Positions 15,980 to 25,208 of a stretch of DNA of 47,227 nucleotides are shown here, piece after piece. The position numbers and the translations under genes are program-made. The first letter of the stretch is position 1. Every line of letters begins with the position of its first letter. The notes beneath the pieces are model-generated. The model had not been told where the DNA came from. It ran no database searches and worked only from the letters and a program-made list of their open reading frames with translations. Source of the DNA: Thiobacillus sp. (GTDB lineage: Bacteria > Pseudomonadota > Gammaproteobacteria > Burkholderiales > Thiobacillaceae); assembly GCA_011391285.1 (NCBI GenBank), contig JAABQU010000044.1, positions 1-47,227 on the forward strand, in the 5' to 3' direction.

Positions 15980-17049
15980 GCCTACTTGCGCGCTATCTGG
16001 CCGGCCAGGTGCTGGCGGCATCGGGATTCGTGCTGCTGGCTCTGCTGGTGCTGTTTGCCTTTTTTGACGTGATGCAGGAGCTTGGCAGTCTGGGCCGCAA
16101 CAACTATGGTCTGGGGCAGGCCGCGGTGGTCGTGTTGCTGAGCATCCCCGGCCATCTGTATGAAATACTGCCGGTGGCGGCTCTGATCGGTACGCTTTTC
16201 GCGCTGTCGCGTCTGGTGGGCAATTCTGAATTTGCGGTGATGCGCGTGTCGGGCCTGTCCAGTTGGCGGGTGGCAGGATATTTTGCGGTGATAGGCGCGC
16301 TGCTGTCGGTGGTGCTGCTGGTGCTCGGCGAATTCGTGGCGCCATGGTCCGATCAGACGGCGCAGCGTTATAAACTCTCGGCGACCCGGTCGGTGGTGGC
16401 ACAGCAGTTCCGCTCCGGACTGTGGGTAAAGGATGGCAGCAGCTTCATCAATGTGCGCGAGGTGATGCCCGACAACACCCTGCGCGGCATCGAGATTTAT
16501 GGTTTCGAAGCCGACGGCCGCCTGGGCTGGATACGGGCGGCCGAGCGGGGCGATTGGAGCGGCAAACAGAGCTGGAACCTGCACGGGGTGATGGAAACGC
16601 ACTTCGGTGAAGACGGCATCCGTGCCACCCGCAGCGAACAGCAGAACTGGCAGTCGGTGTTGACGCCCGACATTCTCAGCGTGCTGCTGATTGCGCCGGA
16701 AAAAATGTCGGCTCGCACCCTTTGGCGCTACGTCACGCACCTGAAGGAAAACAAGCAGAAAGCCTCGCGTTATGAGCTTGCCCTCTGGTCAAAATTCATC
16801 AACCCGTTCGTAATTCCGATCATGATGCTGATCGCCATGCCATTCGCCATCCAGGGGCCGCGCGCGGGCGGCACCAGCAGCAAGATATTCATCGGCATTC
16901 TGGCTGGACTCGGCTTTCATCTGCTGAGCCGGCTGTTCGGTCATCTGGGTTTGCTGAATGACTGGCCGGCCGTGGTGGTGTCAATCCTGCCGCTACTGAT
17001 CTTCCTCGCCATCGCGCTGGCAGGCATCCGGTGGGTCGACCGGCGTTAG
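15976..17049 (+). CDS. lptG: LptG, lipopolysaccharide ABC transporter permease
   Basis: A 357-residue partner of LptF with the same layout: three N-terminal helices (MSLLARYLAGQVLAASGFVLL first), a periplasmic domain with family phrases such as GLWVKDGSSFINVREV and LRGIEIYGFE, and three C-terminal helices. LptF and LptG form the lipopolysaccharide-binding cavity. ATG 15976 overlaps the lptF stop; the open frame extends far upstream inside lptF but that part is a shadow. The 3' end overlaps the next gene by 19 bases. Confidence 0.96.
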   Translation: MSLLARYLAGQVLAASGFVLLALLVLFAFFDVMQELGSLGRNNYGLGQAAVVVLLSIPGHLYEILPVAALIGTLFALSRLVGNSEFAVMRVSGLSSWRVAGYFAVIGALLSVVLLVLGEFVAPWSDQTAQRYKLSATRSVVAQQFRSGLWVKDGSSFINVREVMPDNTLRGIEIYGFEADGRLGWIRAAERGDWSGKQSWNLHGVMETHFGEDGIRATRSEQQNWQSVLTPDILSVLLIAPEKMSARTLWRYVTHLKENKQKASRYELALWSKFINPFVIPIMMLIAMPFAIQGPRAGGTSSKIFIGILAGLGFHLLSRLFGHLGLLNDWPAVVVSILPLLIFLAIALAGIRWVDRR

Positions 17050-17840
17050 CGCCGCTTCCGCACCGGCTTGCCGAGTGCCTGCAGGCCAGCGAGCCGGCGG
17101 CCAAGGTGGCCTGCGTGCATGCCCTGCAGGCCGATTGGCTGGCCGGGGCCTTGGATCCCGCAGTCGAGGCCACACGCGACCCGATCGACCAGCCAGGACA
17201 CCCGGACAAACCTGAGCTGATCCCGCCGCAAAAAGTACCGCGCCGCCGTGCCGATACGCTGCCGGGTCGTGCCGCGCTCATCCATGCGCTGGCACACATC
17301 GAATTCAATGCAATCAACCTGGCGCTCGACGCCGCGCACCGCTTTGCCGGCATGCCGCCGGCGTATTACGTGGACTGGCTGCGGGTGGCGGACGAGGAGG
17401 CGCTGCATTTCGACCTGCTGAACACGCATCTGGCGACGCTGGGGTACGCCTATGGCGACTTTCCCGCGCATGGCGGCCTGTGGGACATGGCGCTGAAAAC
17501 CGCGCATGATCCGCTGGTGCGGATGGCGCTGGTGCCGCGCGTACTGGAAGCGCGCGGACTCGATGCAGCGCCCTTGATTGTCGACAAGCTGCGGGCCGCG
17601 AACGACCTGCGCATGGTCGAGATTCTTTCCATCATCGAGCGCGACGAGATCGGCCATGTCGCCATTGGCAGCCACTGGTTCGGCTGGCTGTGCGCGGAGC
17701 GGGGCCTCGCGCCCGAGACGACGTTTCGGCAGTTGCTGGTGGAGTACGATGCGCCGCCGCTGAAGCCGCCATTCAATCTGGCGGCGCGTCGTGCCGCGGG
17801 CTTCAGCGAGACCGAGCTGGACTGGTTGAGCGGGCTGTAA
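17031..17840 (+). CDS. DUF455 ferritin-like protein
   Basis: A 269-residue protein of the DUF455 family, which has a ferritin-like four-helix fold. Probable di-iron ligands appear in ALAHIEFNAINLALD, VADEEALHFDLL and IERDEIGHVAIGSHWF, matching the paired E and ExxH pattern. The start is GTG 17031, which overlaps the lptG end by 19 bases. The first residues (to about 75) form a separate N-terminal part rich in His and Pro. Related proteins are sometimes linked to tRNA-modifying MiaE-like chemistry, but the reaction here is unknown. It faces the minus-strand gene 17844-18314 with only 3 bases between. Confidence 0.87.
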   Translation: MGRPALAPLPHRLAECLQASEPAAKVACVHALQADWLAGALDPAVEATRDPIDQPGHPDKPELIPPQKVPRRRADTLPGRAALIHALAHIEFNAINLALDAAHRFAGMPPAYYVDWLRVADEEALHFDLLNTHLATLGYAYGDFPAHGGLWDMALKTAHDPLVRMALVPRVLEARGLDAAPLIVDKLRAANDLRMVEILSIIERDEIGHVAIGSHWFGWLCAERGLAPETTFRQLLVEYDAPPLKPPFNLAARRAAGFSETELDWLSGL

Positions 17841-17843
17841 ACC

Positions 17844-18314
17844 CTACAGGCCGAGCGTGGTTGCTGTCACGCTCGCAGGCGAACGCTGCCACATCCCCTC
17901 GAAGCTTTGATGCAGCGTAGCGGCGCGGCCGGGGTCGTCCATGTCCAGCGTGCCATGCGCCGCCGCCTTGTCGGTACGCAGCAGCACACCGTGCCGGTCG
18001 GCCAGCGCAAACGCCTGCTCGGGACGCGGCGCATCGGGGTCGGCCTGGCGGATTTCGAGCACGTGGCCGAAGTCGCGTACCAGTTGCATCAGGTGGGGAT
18101 ACCGGCGTGCCACTTGGCGGATATCGTCGAGCAGCAGTTCGACGCGGCGGCCGCCACCTGCGACGCACAGCGCGCGCAGGGCGGTGTAGCGTGGCATGTG
18201 GTCGATTTCCACCATGCCCAGATCGTGATCGTACAGTCGCAACTGGCGGTGCGTGCCGGCCAGCAGCGTGTCGAATGCGTCGCGGAATTCTGCGGGGGTT
18301 TCAAAGGTGCTCAT
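17844..18314 (-). CDS. Unknown small protein coupled to the cupin oxygenase
   Basis: A 156-residue cytoplasmic protein without signal or membrane segment. It reads as an alpha/beta fold: HRQLRLYDHDLGMVEIDH near residues 22-39, a helix-strand RRVELLLDDIRQVARRYPHL, and HGVLLRTDKAAAHGTLDMDDPGRA near the end. The H..L..Y.HDLG part and the D-D near the C-terminus slightly resemble phospholipase-D-like half domains, without an HKD motif. It may be the DUF7931 group, which I cannot confirm. Its ATG overlaps the stop of the oxygenase gene (ATGA), so the pair is co-translated. Confidence 0.75.
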   Translation of the reverse strand: MSTFETPAEFRDAFDTLLAGTHRQLRLYDHDLGMVEIDHMPRYTALRALCVAGGGRRVELLLDDIRQVARRYPHLMQLVRDFGHVLEIRQADPDAPRPEQAFALADRHGVLLRTDKAAAHGTLDMDDPGRAATLHQSFEGMWQRSPASVTATTLGL

Positions 18315-19429
18315 GCTGTGTCGATCTCCAGCCAGCCGGCTTCATACCAGTCGTACAGGCGCTCGCGCAGCGCGGCAGGCAAGGGCGGCGCAAGGTGGCG
18401 CTGATCGGCCAAGTGCTTCAGCGCGGTGGTTTCGTCGGCTGTCGCACTGAAGGCCTCGCCGTTGATGAAAAAGCGGCCGCCTGTAAACAGCAGGCGCGAT
18501 TTTGGATCAAGCGCGACGCCGTGCCGGTTTGCCTGCTTGTTGAAGGCGGCACGGCCAAGCGGATCTTCGGGTGCATCGAAAAACACATTCGGCTTGGGTT
18601 CGGACAGATAGCGTCCGGCAAACTCCGCGATGTCGCGCTTGCCCCACCGGATTTTGGCGATCATGCCTTCGATCTGCGCCAGCATCGCGCGGCTGATTTC
18701 GCCCGTGTGGTTCTGCAGGCGCAGATCGGGATCCGCGTAGCGGCCTTCGAGCTTGAGCGTGTCCTGCAGATGCATCAGGAAACCGTGCGCCAGTTCCTCG
18801 GTGGTGGGGGCGCGGAAACCAATCGAATAGGTTGTGCAGGCGTTTTCGGCCACGCCGTAATGGGCGACGTGCGGGGGCAGATAGAGCATGTCGCCGGGGC
18901 CGAGCACCCACTCGTCCTCAGGCTTGAAGCGGCGCAGGATTTTTAGCGGCACGTCGTCCAGGATCGCCAGGTCGGTTTGGGTGCTGATCTGCCAGCGGCG
19001 ATGCCCCTGGCCCTGCAGCAGGAAGACATCGTAGGAATCGAAATGTGGTCCCACGCTGCCGCCGGGCACGGCGTAGCTCACCATCAGATCGTCGAGCCGG
19101 GCGTGTGGAATGAAATTGAAGCGCGAAAGCAGGGCGTCGGCTTCGGGCAGCACATGGTTGAGCGATTGCACCAGGAGGGTCCACTCGGTCTTGGGCAGGC
19201 GCTTGAAGTCGCTTTTTCCGAACGGGCCATGATCGAGCTGCCAGCGGGTGCCGCTGCCCTGGATCAGGCGCGATTCGACATCGTCGCGGCAGGCCAGTTG
19301 CTGCATCTCGCCAGGCGTCAAAAGGCCGGTGAAGCCGGGCACGGCATTGCGGATCAAAAGCGGGCGCTTGTGCCAGACATCGCGTAGGAAACGGGTGGGG
19401 CTCAAGCCGCCAAGCAGGGTCGTCGTCAT
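18311..19429 (-). CDS. roxA: Cupin/JmjC 2-oxoglutarate oxygenase, RoxA (YcfD) type
   Basis: A 372-residue protein resembling the ribosomal oxygenase YcfD/RoxA, which hydroxylates an arginine of ribosomal protein L16. The double-stranded beta-helix carries the iron facial triad: H129 and D131 in VGPHFDSYDVFLLQ and most likely H190 in YLPPHVAHYG. A winged-helix C-terminal region (ending LYDWYEAGWLEI) is typical. The usual N-terminal phrase WHKRPLLIRNA is present. ATG 19429 is used; upstream residues in the longer frame lie in the peroxiredoxin promoter. A TATAAT on the minus strand sits only 6 bases before the ATG, so the message may be leaderless. Confidence 0.88.
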   Translation of the reverse strand: MTTTLLGGLSPTRFLRDVWHKRPLLIRNAVPGFTGLLTPGEMQQLACRDDVESRLIQGSGTRWQLDHGPFGKSDFKRLPKTEWTLLVQSLNHVLPEADALLSRFNFIPHARLDDLMVSYAVPGGSVGPHFDSYDVFLLQGQGHRRWQISTQTDLAILDDVPLKILRRFKPEDEWVLGPGDMLYLPPHVAHYGVAENACTTYSIGFRAPTTEELAHGFLMHLQDTLKLEGRYADPDLRLQNHTGEISRAMLAQIEGMIAKIRWGKRDIAEFAGRYLSEPKPNVFFDAPEDPLGRAAFNKQANRHGVALDPKSRLLFTGGRFFINGEAFSATADETTALKHLADQRHLAPPLPAALRERLYDWYEAGWLEIDTA

Positions 19430-19435
19430 CCAGGA

Positions 19436-19441
19436 ATTATA
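19436..19441 (-). promoter_or_regulatory. TATAAT -10 element in front of roxA
   Basis: A perfect -10 hexamer reads on the minus strand at 19441-19436. Transcription would begin about 7 bases on, at or next to the roxA ATG (19429). The region where -35 should be is a G-run, not TTGACA. Confidence 0.4.
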
Positions 19442-19464
19442 ACGATGTGTTTGCACGCCCCCCC

Positions 19465-19473
19465 TGTTAGAAT
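19465..19473 (+). promoter_or_regulatory. Extended -10 promoter of the peroxiredoxin gene
   Basis: TG-T-TAGAAT (19465-19473) is an extended -10 element placed about 30 bases before ATG 19503. There is no good -35 hexamer 17 bases upstream, which extended -10 promoters do not need. Confidence 0.5.
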
Positions 19474-19502
19474 GCTGCCGAAAAATGCGTTGCGGAGCCC
19501 CC

Positions 19503-19967
19503 ATGCTGAAAGCGGGAGACCGCGCGCCGGATTTCTCCAATCCGGACGCGGACATGAATATCGTTGAGCTGTCACAGTTTCGGGGGAAAACCCTGGTGCT
19601 GTATTTTTACGTGCGCGACGACACGCCGGGCTGCACGACCGAAGCGATCGAATTTTCCGAACTGGAAAATGACTTCGCCAAACTGGGCGCCACGGTGCTC
19701 GGGGTGTCGCGCGACGACTGCATCAAGCATGGCGAATTCCGCGACAAGCATGGCATCAGCGTGCGTCTGCTGGCGGACAAGGAGCAGGCAACTTGCGCAG
19801 CCTATGGCGTGCTGCAGGACAAGGAAGTGGACGGCGTCATGCGCAAGGGCGTGGTGCGCTCCACTTTCATCATCGACAAACAGGGCGTCATCAGTCACGC
19901 CCTGTACGGCGTTTCCAGCCGCGGCCATGCGGCGGAAGTGCTTCAACTCGTAAAGGATCTCAAGTGA
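19503..19967 (+). CDS. bcp: Peroxiredoxin, BCP/PrxQ type
   Basis: A 154-residue thiol peroxidase that reduces hydroperoxides with electrons from thioredoxin. The peroxidatic cysteine is C44 in DDTPGCTTEA. E. coli BCP has its resolving cysteine five residues later, but here that position (residue 49) is Ile. C73 (SRDDCIKH) and C98 (EQATCAAYG) are the remaining cysteines, so resolution must differ from the E. coli type. ATG 19503 follows GGAG; an in-frame ATG at 19485 lacks a ribosome site. It is coupled to slyD by a GTGA overlap. Confidence 0.94.
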   Translation: MLKAGDRAPDFSNPDADMNIVELSQFRGKTLVLYFYVRDDTPGCTTEAIEFSELENDFAKLGATVLGVSRDDCIKHGEFRDKHGISVRLLADKEQATCAAYGVLQDKEVDGVMRKGVVRSTFIIDKQGVISHALYGVSSRGHAAEVLQLVKDLK

Positions 19968-20446
19968 ATATCGGCAAGAACACCGTCGTCACCATCACCT
20001 ACATCGTCAAGGACATGGAGGACAGACTGCTGGAAGAAAGCGACGAGCCGGTCAGCTACCTGCACGGCGGCTACGACAATATCTTCCCGTTGGTCGAGCA
20101 GGCGCTGGAAGGCAAGGCCGTGGGCGACAAGATCGACCTCAAGCTGCAGCCGGCCGATGCCTTCGGCGAATACGAGGACGAACTGGTGCGGCTGGAGCCG
20201 CGCGACGCCTTTCCCGACGACATGGAAATCGGCATGCAGTTCGTAGGCTCGCCGGTCGACGGCAGCGAGGAAATGCTCTATACCGTGACCGACATCGCCG
20301 AAGACAAGGTGGTGGTCGACGGCAACCATCCCTACGCGGGGCAAGCGGTGCATTTCCAATGTGTGGTCGCCGATGTGCGTGCAGCCACGCCGGACGAGGT
20401 CGAACATCGCCATGCCCATGGCGCCCACGGCCATCACCATCATTGA
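19964..20446 (+). CDS. slyD: SlyD-type FKBP peptidyl-prolyl isomerase
   Basis: A 160-residue cytoplasmic FKBP-family prolyl isomerase and chaperone. The FKBP half-sites flank an insert-in-flap domain (about residues 70-125, with AFGEYEDELVRLEPRDAFP). The tail is His-rich (HRHAHGAHGHHHH), as in SlyD proteins that bind nickel and zinc. Start is GTG 19964, overlapping the peroxiredoxin stop (GTGA) and preceded by AAAGGA; residues upstream in the longer frame are shadow. Metal storage or folding help are both possible; no nickel enzyme is in the window. Confidence 0.93.
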   Translation: MNIGKNTVVTITYIVKDMEDRLLEESDEPVSYLHGGYDNIFPLVEQALEGKAVGDKIDLKLQPADAFGEYEDELVRLEPRDAFPDDMEIGMQFVGSPVDGSEEMLYTVTDIAEDKVVVDGNHPYAGQAVHFQCVVADVRAATPDEVEHRHAHGAHGHHHH

Positions 20447-20510
20447 TGCCGTGACAAACGGTAGAATACCCGGCTACCCCGTTTTCTGTGCAGCCTGATC
20501 AAGACCCCCG

Positions 20511-21479
20511 ATGAAAACCACCTTCCTCGACTTTGAGCAGCCCATTGCTGAACTCGAAGCCAAGATCGAAGAATTGCGCTTTGTGCAGGACGACTCCGCC
20601 CTCGATATTTCGGAAGAGATCCGCCGCCTGTCGAAAAAGAGCCAGACGCTGACCAAGGACATCTACGCCAAGCTCAACGCCTGGCAGGTGTCGCAGGTGG
20701 CGCGCCATCCGCAACGACCCTACACGCTCGATTACGTGCAGGGATTGTTCACCGATTTTTCCGAGTTGCACGGCGACCGTGCCTATGCCGACGATCAGGC
20801 GATCGTAGGCGGCATGGCGCGGTTCAACGGCGAACCGGTGATGGTGATCGGCCACCAGAAAGGCCGCGACACCAAGGAAAAGATCGTCCGCAATTTCGGC
20901 ATGCCGCGCCCCGAGGGCTATCGCAAGGCCCTGCGGCTGATGCGCTTGGCGGAGAAATTCCGCATGCCGATTTTTACCTTCATCGATACCCCGGGCGCCT
21001 ACCCCGGCATCGGTGCAGAGGAGCGCGGCCAGTCCGAGGCCATCGCTCGCAATCTGTACGTGATGGCTGAACTGCAGACGCCAATCATCTGCTCCATCGT
21101 CGGCGAAGGCGGCTCGGGCGGCGCGCTGGCGATCGGCGTGGGCGACCGCACGCTGATCCTGCAGTACTCGACCTATTCGGTGATCTCGCCTGAAGGCTGC
21201 GCCTCGATCCTGTGGAAGAGTGCCGACAAGGCCTCGGTTGCCGCCGAAACCCTGGGCATCACCGCCGACCGCCTCAAGGCCAACGGCCTGGTCGACCGCA
21301 TCGTCGAGGAGCCGCTGGGCGGTGCGCAGCGAGACTGGGACACCATGTTCCAGAACATGCGCCGCGCGCTGACCGACACGCTTTCCGAGTTGCGCAAGCC
21401 CTCGCTCGATGCCCTGCTGGCAGCGCGCTACCAGCGTCTGCGGGCGTATGGCAGCTTCAAGGAAACCCCTGCCAAATAA
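20511..21479 (+). CDS. accA: Acetyl-CoA carboxylase carboxyltransferase alpha subunit
   Basis: A 322-residue AccA, which with AccD transfers the carboxyl group from biotin to acetyl-CoA, the first step of fatty acid synthesis. The N-terminus [22 protein letters not shown] and the core [15 protein letters not shown] and [15 protein letters not shown] are diagnostic; the oxyanion-hole region is [15 protein letters not shown]. Length matches E. coli AccA (319). The 64-base upstream gap contains TAGAAT (20462-20467), a possible -10 element. The 3' end overlaps the probable start of tilS. Confidence 0.98.
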   Translation: MKTTFLDFEQPIAELEAKIEELRFVQDDSALDISEEIRRLSKKSQTLTKDIYAKLNAWQVSQVARHPQRPYTLDYVQGLFTDFSELHGDRAYADDQAIVGGMARFNGEPVMVIGHQKGRDTKEKIVRNFGMPRPEGYRKALRLMRLAEKFRMPIFTFIDTPGAYPGIGAEERGQSEAIARNLYVMAELQTPIICSIVGEGGSGGALAIGVGDRTLILQYSTYSVISPEGCASILWKSADKASVAAETLGITADRLKANGLVDRIVEEPLGGAQRDWDTMFQNMRRALTDTLSELRKPSLDALLAARYQRLRAYGSFKETPAK

Positions 21480-22791
21480 AGCCGCTGAGCTGGACGTGGC
21501 GGCCGCACTGGTCCGCCACGTCCCTCCCGGCGCGCGACTGGTTCTTGGGCTCTCGGGTGGACTTGACTCGGTCGTCCTGCTGCATGTCCTGCTGGGCTTG
21601 CGTGATCGCCATCCTTTTGAACTGCAGGCCGTGCATGTGCACCACGGGCTGTCGCCCCACGCCGACGAATGGGCTGATTTCTGCGCCCGGCTATGCACAT
21701 CCCATGACGTCGACCTGAGTATCCATCGCATATGCATTGCCCATGACGAGGCCTCAGGGATCGAGGCGGCTGCGCGGCGCGAGCGCCAGCGCGTTTTTGC
21801 CGCGCTTGACGCGGACTTTCTGCTCACCGCACACCAGCAGAACGACCAGGCGGAAACGCTCCTGTTGCAACTGCTGCGCGGCGCCGGGCCGAAAGGCTTG
21901 TCGGCAATGGGTGAGCTGCAACGCCGTTCCGGTTGGCGGGCGGTGCAGCTGCGGCCCTTGCTAGAGGTGACGCGTGCCGATCTGCTTGAATATGCGCAGC
22001 GGCATGGCCTGAGCTGGGTCGACGACGAGAGCAATCGGGACACCCGCTATCGCCGCAACGCGCTGCGCCAGGACGTCATGCCGCTGCTGGCTTCGCATTT
22101 TCCCGGCAGCAGTGCCACCCTGGCGCGTGCTGCGGCGCTGCAGGCCGAAGCCGCCGAGTTGCTGGACGATCTGGCGCGGCTGGATGCGGTCGGCGCAATC
22201 GAAGGCGAGCGTCTCGATTGCATGACGCTTGCCAGTCTGTCCTTGCCGCGGGCGCGCAATCTGCTGCGTCACTTTATCGAGCAGCAGGGCCATCCGATGC
22301 CCAACGCCCGCCAACTGAACCAGGCGTTGCATCAGTTGATGGAAGCCAAAAGCGATGCGCGTGTGTGCGTCAGGCTGGGGCCCCTGGAAATGTGGCGCTT
22401 TCGCGGCGGGGCCTATCTGGTGCCGCTGCCGCCGGTCGAAACGGCGCCGGTGCGCTGGCAGGGTGAGACCTCAGTCTGGGTGCCGGGTGCCGGGACATGT
22501 GTGCAAATGGATGCGGTGACCGGGGCGGGCCTGAAACGTGGGGCGCTGCAGGCGGGCGAGGTCACCCTGGGGGTGCGGCAGGGCGGCGAACGCCTGCGGT
22601 TGCATGCGGGCGGCCCCCATCGAAGCCTGAAGAATCTGCTTCAGGAACATGCGATTCCGTCCTGGAAGCGCGATCGCCTGCCGCTCTTGTGGTGTGACGG
22701 ACAACTTGCGTGGGCGGCGGGAATTGGCTTGGATGCTGACCTGAGCGCCGCACCGGGAGAAGCCGGGGTACTGCCGCGGGTCGCGGACTAG
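21448..22791 (+). CDS. tilS: tRNA(Ile)-lysidine synthase
   Basis: A 447-residue TilS, which converts C34 of the CAU anticodon of tRNA-Ile to lysidine and so lets it read AUA. The PP-loop ATP site is SGGLDS at 36-41 ([14 protein letters not shown]), followed by [13 protein letters not shown] and [19 protein letters not shown]. The C-terminal domain ends with [21 protein letters not shown], which contacts the acceptor stem. Start is uncertain: ATG 21448 (32-base overlap with accA) gives a normal length, while GTG 21496 would be shorter. accA-tilS adjacency is common in betaproteobacteria. Confidence 0.94.
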   Translation: MAASRKPLPNKAAELDVAAALVRHVPPGARLVLGLSGGLDSVVLLHVLLGLRDRHPFELQAVHVHHGLSPHADEWADFCARLCTSHDVDLSIHRICIAHDEASGIEAAARRERQRVFAALDADFLLTAHQQNDQAETLLLQLLRGAGPKGLSAMGELQRRSGWRAVQLRPLLEVTRADLLEYAQRHGLSWVDDESNRDTRYRRNALRQDVMPLLASHFPGSSATLARAAALQAEAAELLDDLARLDAVGAIEGERLDCMTLASLSLPRARNLLRHFIEQQGHPMPNARQLNQALHQLMEAKSDARVCVRLGPLEMWRFRGGAYLVPLPPVETAPVRWQGETSVWVPGAGTCVQMDAVTGAGLKRGALQAGEVTLGVRQGGERLRLHAGGPHRSLKNLLQEHAIPSWKRDRLPLLWCDGQLAWAAGIGLDADLSAAPGEAGVLPRVAD

Positions 22792-22886
22792 GCTTCAGCA
22801 AGACAGGCCGGGGTACGGCGTGTTATCCTAGCGGGCTGATTTTCATGGTTTTTTGAACTTTTTTTCTAATTTTCCGGAGCTTTAAA

Positions 22887-23315
22887 ATGGCTGTTCAGCG
22901 CACCTTTTCCATCATCAAACCCGATGCCGTCGCCAAAAACGTGATCGGCAAGATCGTCAGCCGTTTCGAGAGCAATGGTCTCAAGGTCGTGGCGTCGAGA
23001 ATGAAGCACCTGTCGCGCCAGGAAGCCGAAGGCTTCTACGCCGTTCACCGCGAGCGTCCCTTCTTCAAGGACCTGGTCGAGTTCATGATTTCCGGCCCGG
23101 TTGTGCTGCAGGTGCTGGAAGGCGAAGACGCGATTGCCAAGAACCGTGCTTTGATGGGCGCGACCGACCCGAAGAAGGCGGAACCCGGCACCATCCGCGC
23201 CGACTTCGCCGAGAGCATCGATGCCAACGCCGTGCATGGTTCCGACGCGCCTGAGACTGCCGCGATCGAAATCGCCTATTTCTTCCCCGCCTGCGAAGTG
23301 TACGCAGGCCGTTAA
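22887..23315 (+). CDS. ndk: Nucleoside diphosphate kinase
   Basis: A 142-residue Ndk that balances nucleoside triphosphates by phosphate transfer through a histidine. The phospho-accepting residue is H117 in the signature NAVHGSD, and the N-terminus [12 protein letters not shown] is typical. TTCCGGAG before ATG 22887 gives the ribosome site. It is 95 bases after tilS, with an AT-rich leader that may hold a promoter, and 10 bases before rlmN, with which it is probably transcribed. Confidence 0.99.
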   Translation: MAVQRTFSIIKPDAVAKNVIGKIVSRFESNGLKVVASRMKHLSRQEAEGFYAVHRERPFFKDLVEFMISGPVVLQVLEGEDAIAKNRALMGATDPKKAEPGTIRADFAESIDANAVHGSDAPETAAIEIAYFFPACEVYAGR

Positions 23316-23325
23316 TCGCACCCTG

Positions 23326-24444
23326 ATGCCGCAGAACCTGCTTGATTTCGACCTCGAAGGACTGACCGCCTGGTTCACCGAACTCGGCGAGAAGCCGTTT
23401 CGCGCCAGGCAGGTGTTCCACTGGATGCATCAGTCCGGGGTGGCCGATTTCGCGCAGATGACCGACATCGCCAAGAGCCTGCGCGAGAAATTGCAGCAGC
23501 AGGCCGTGGTGCAGGCGCCGGCGATCAGCTACGCGCATACCTCGAGCGACGGCACACGCAAGTGGCTGTTCGATGTCGGGGTCGCAAACGGCATTGAAAC
23601 CGTGTTCATCCCGGAAGAGGACCGCGGTACGTTGTGCGTGTCGTCGCAGGTCGGCTGTGCGCTGGAATGCACCTTCTGCTCGACCGGGCGCCAGGGTTTC
23701 AACCGCAACCTGACGGTGGCCGAGATCATCGGCCAGTTGTGGGTGGCGCACCACAGCCTGAAGGCTGTGCCGAACCGCACCACGCTCAATCACGGCGCAG
23801 GCGAAATTTCTGACCGGCCCGTGACCAATGTGGTGATGATGGGCATGGGCGAGCCGCTGGCGAATTTCGAGAACGTGGTGACTGCGCTCGGCATCATGCT
23901 CGACGACCATGCCTACGGTTTGTCGCGGCGGCGGGTGACGGTGTCGACCTCCGGTTTGGTGCCGGCGATGGACCGTCTGGCCGAGCGTTGTCCGGTGGCG
24001 CTGGCGGTAAGCCTGCACGCGCCCAACGACGCGCTGCGCGACCAGATCGTGCCGATCAACAAGAAGTATCCCTTGCGCGAACTGATGGCGGCGTGCCGGC
24101 GCTATCTGGTGCATGCGCCGCGTGATTTCATCACCTTCGAATACGTGATGCTCGCGGGCGTGAACGATCAGCCCGAGCATGCGCGCCAGTTGATCGAACT
24201 GACGCGCGAGGTGCCGTGCAAGTTCAACCTCATTCCGTTCAATCCGTTCCCCGATTCCGGTTATGAAAAACCGCGCGCCGAGGCGATGCGGGTATTTCGC
24301 GAGATCCTGCAGGATGCGGGCTATGTGGTGACGACGCGCAAGACGCGCGGAGACGATATCGACGCTGCCTGCGGCCAGCTGGCGGGCAAGGTGGCCGACA
24401 AGAGCGGACGCGTGATGAAACGAATACAAAAGGAGGCGGCGTGA
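23326..24444 (+). CDS. rlmN: 23S rRNA (A2503-C2) / tRNA (A37-C2) methyltransferase RlmN
   Basis: A 372-residue radical-SAM methyltransferase. The cluster-binding cysteines are C111-x3-C115-x2-C118 (CALECTFC), and the second, methyl-carrying cysteine is C349 in DIDAACGQL. The GGMGEP-type SAM segment appears as [11 protein letters not shown]. It methylates A2503 of 23S rRNA and A37 of some tRNAs, which improves decoding fidelity. ATG 23326 is chosen because the longer open frame overlaps ndk. Its stop overlaps the pilW start (GTGA), heading the long rlmN-to-der run. Confidence 0.97.
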   Translation: MPQNLLDFDLEGLTAWFTELGEKPFRARQVFHWMHQSGVADFAQMTDIAKSLREKLQQQAVVQAPAISYAHTSSDGTRKWLFDVGVANGIETVFIPEEDRGTLCVSSQVGCALECTFCSTGRQGFNRNLTVAEIIGQLWVAHHSLKAVPNRTTLNHGAGEISDRPVTNVVMMGMGEPLANFENVVTALGIMLDDHAYGLSRRRVTVSTSGLVPAMDRLAERCPVALAVSLHAPNDALRDQIVPINKKYPLRELMAACRRYLVHAPRDFITFEYVMLAGVNDQPEHARQLIELTREVPCKFNLIPFNPFPDSGYEKPRAEAMRVFREILQDAGYVVTTRKTRGDDIDAACGQLAGKVADKSGRVMKRIQKEAA

Positions 24445-25208
24445 AAAAATGGATCGTGATGGCGGCAGTCTTGCTGGCAGGCTGTGCAGGCCAGCAGGTT
24501 GGTGATAGCGGCGTAGCCAACACGCAGGTCGACAGCGAAAGCCGTCAGCGTGCAAGCGCTTTCACCGAACTGGCCAGCGCTTATCTCGCCCGAGCCCAGT
24601 ACAAGGTTGCGCTGGACGAGTTGCGCAAGGCCATCACTGCCGATAACCGGTATGGGCCGGCCTACAACATTTACGGTCTGATCTACATGGAACTGGCCGA
24701 AGACAAGCTGGCCGAGGAAAATTTCCGCCGCGCCATCGAACTGGATCGCAGCGATTCCGAGACACGCAACAACTATGGCTGGTTTCTCTGCACGCGCGGC
24801 CGTTATGACGAGGGGCTCGAACAGTTTGCTGTCGCCCTGCGCAATCCTTTGTATGCCCAACCCGAGCGGGCCATGGCGAATGCCGGCCAGTGTGCCGAAA
24901 GGAAAGGCGATCTGGCACTGGCGGAAGCCAACTTGCAGAAATCGCTCAAGCTGCAGCCTGACAACCCCAACACGATCCTGAAGCTGGCCGGGCTGCGTTT
25001 CCGGCAGGGGCAACTGATGGAGGCCCAGCGCCTGCTGGGCCGTCATGCCGAACTGGCGCCGCCGACCGCGGAAAGCCTGTGGCTGGGCGTGCGGCTGGAA
25101 CGCAAGCTGGGTGACCGTGCACAGGAGGCGGCCTACGGTCTCCAATTGCGCAAGCGTTTCCCCGATTCGAATGAAGCCCGGCTGCTGCTGTCGGGGCAAT
25201 ACGAATGA
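24441..25208 (+). CDS. pilW: PilW/PilF type IV pilus pilotin lipoprotein
   Basis: A 255-residue TPR lipoprotein. The signal peptide [17 protein letters not shown] ends in a lipobox (LLAGC), placing it on the outer membrane. About six TPR helices pairs follow (for example [21 protein letters not shown] and [15 protein letters not shown]). PilF/PilW helps the PilQ secretin assemble. It starts with GTG 24441 after AGGAGG, overlapping rlmN, and is coupled to rodZ by ATGA. This rlmN-pilW-rodZ-ispG order is widespread. No other pilus gene is in the window. Confidence 0.92.
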   Translation: MKKWIVMAAVLLAGCAGQQVGDSGVANTQVDSESRQRASAFTELASAYLARAQYKVALDELRKAITADNRYGPAYNIYGLIYMELAEDKLAEENFRRAIELDRSDSETRNNYGWFLCTRGRYDEGLEQFAVALRNPLYAQPERAMANAGQCAERKGDLALAEANLQKSLKLQPDNPNTILKLAGLRFRQGQLMEAQRLLGRHAELAPPTAESLWLGVRLERKLGDRAQEAAYGLQLRKRFPDSNEARLLLSGQYE

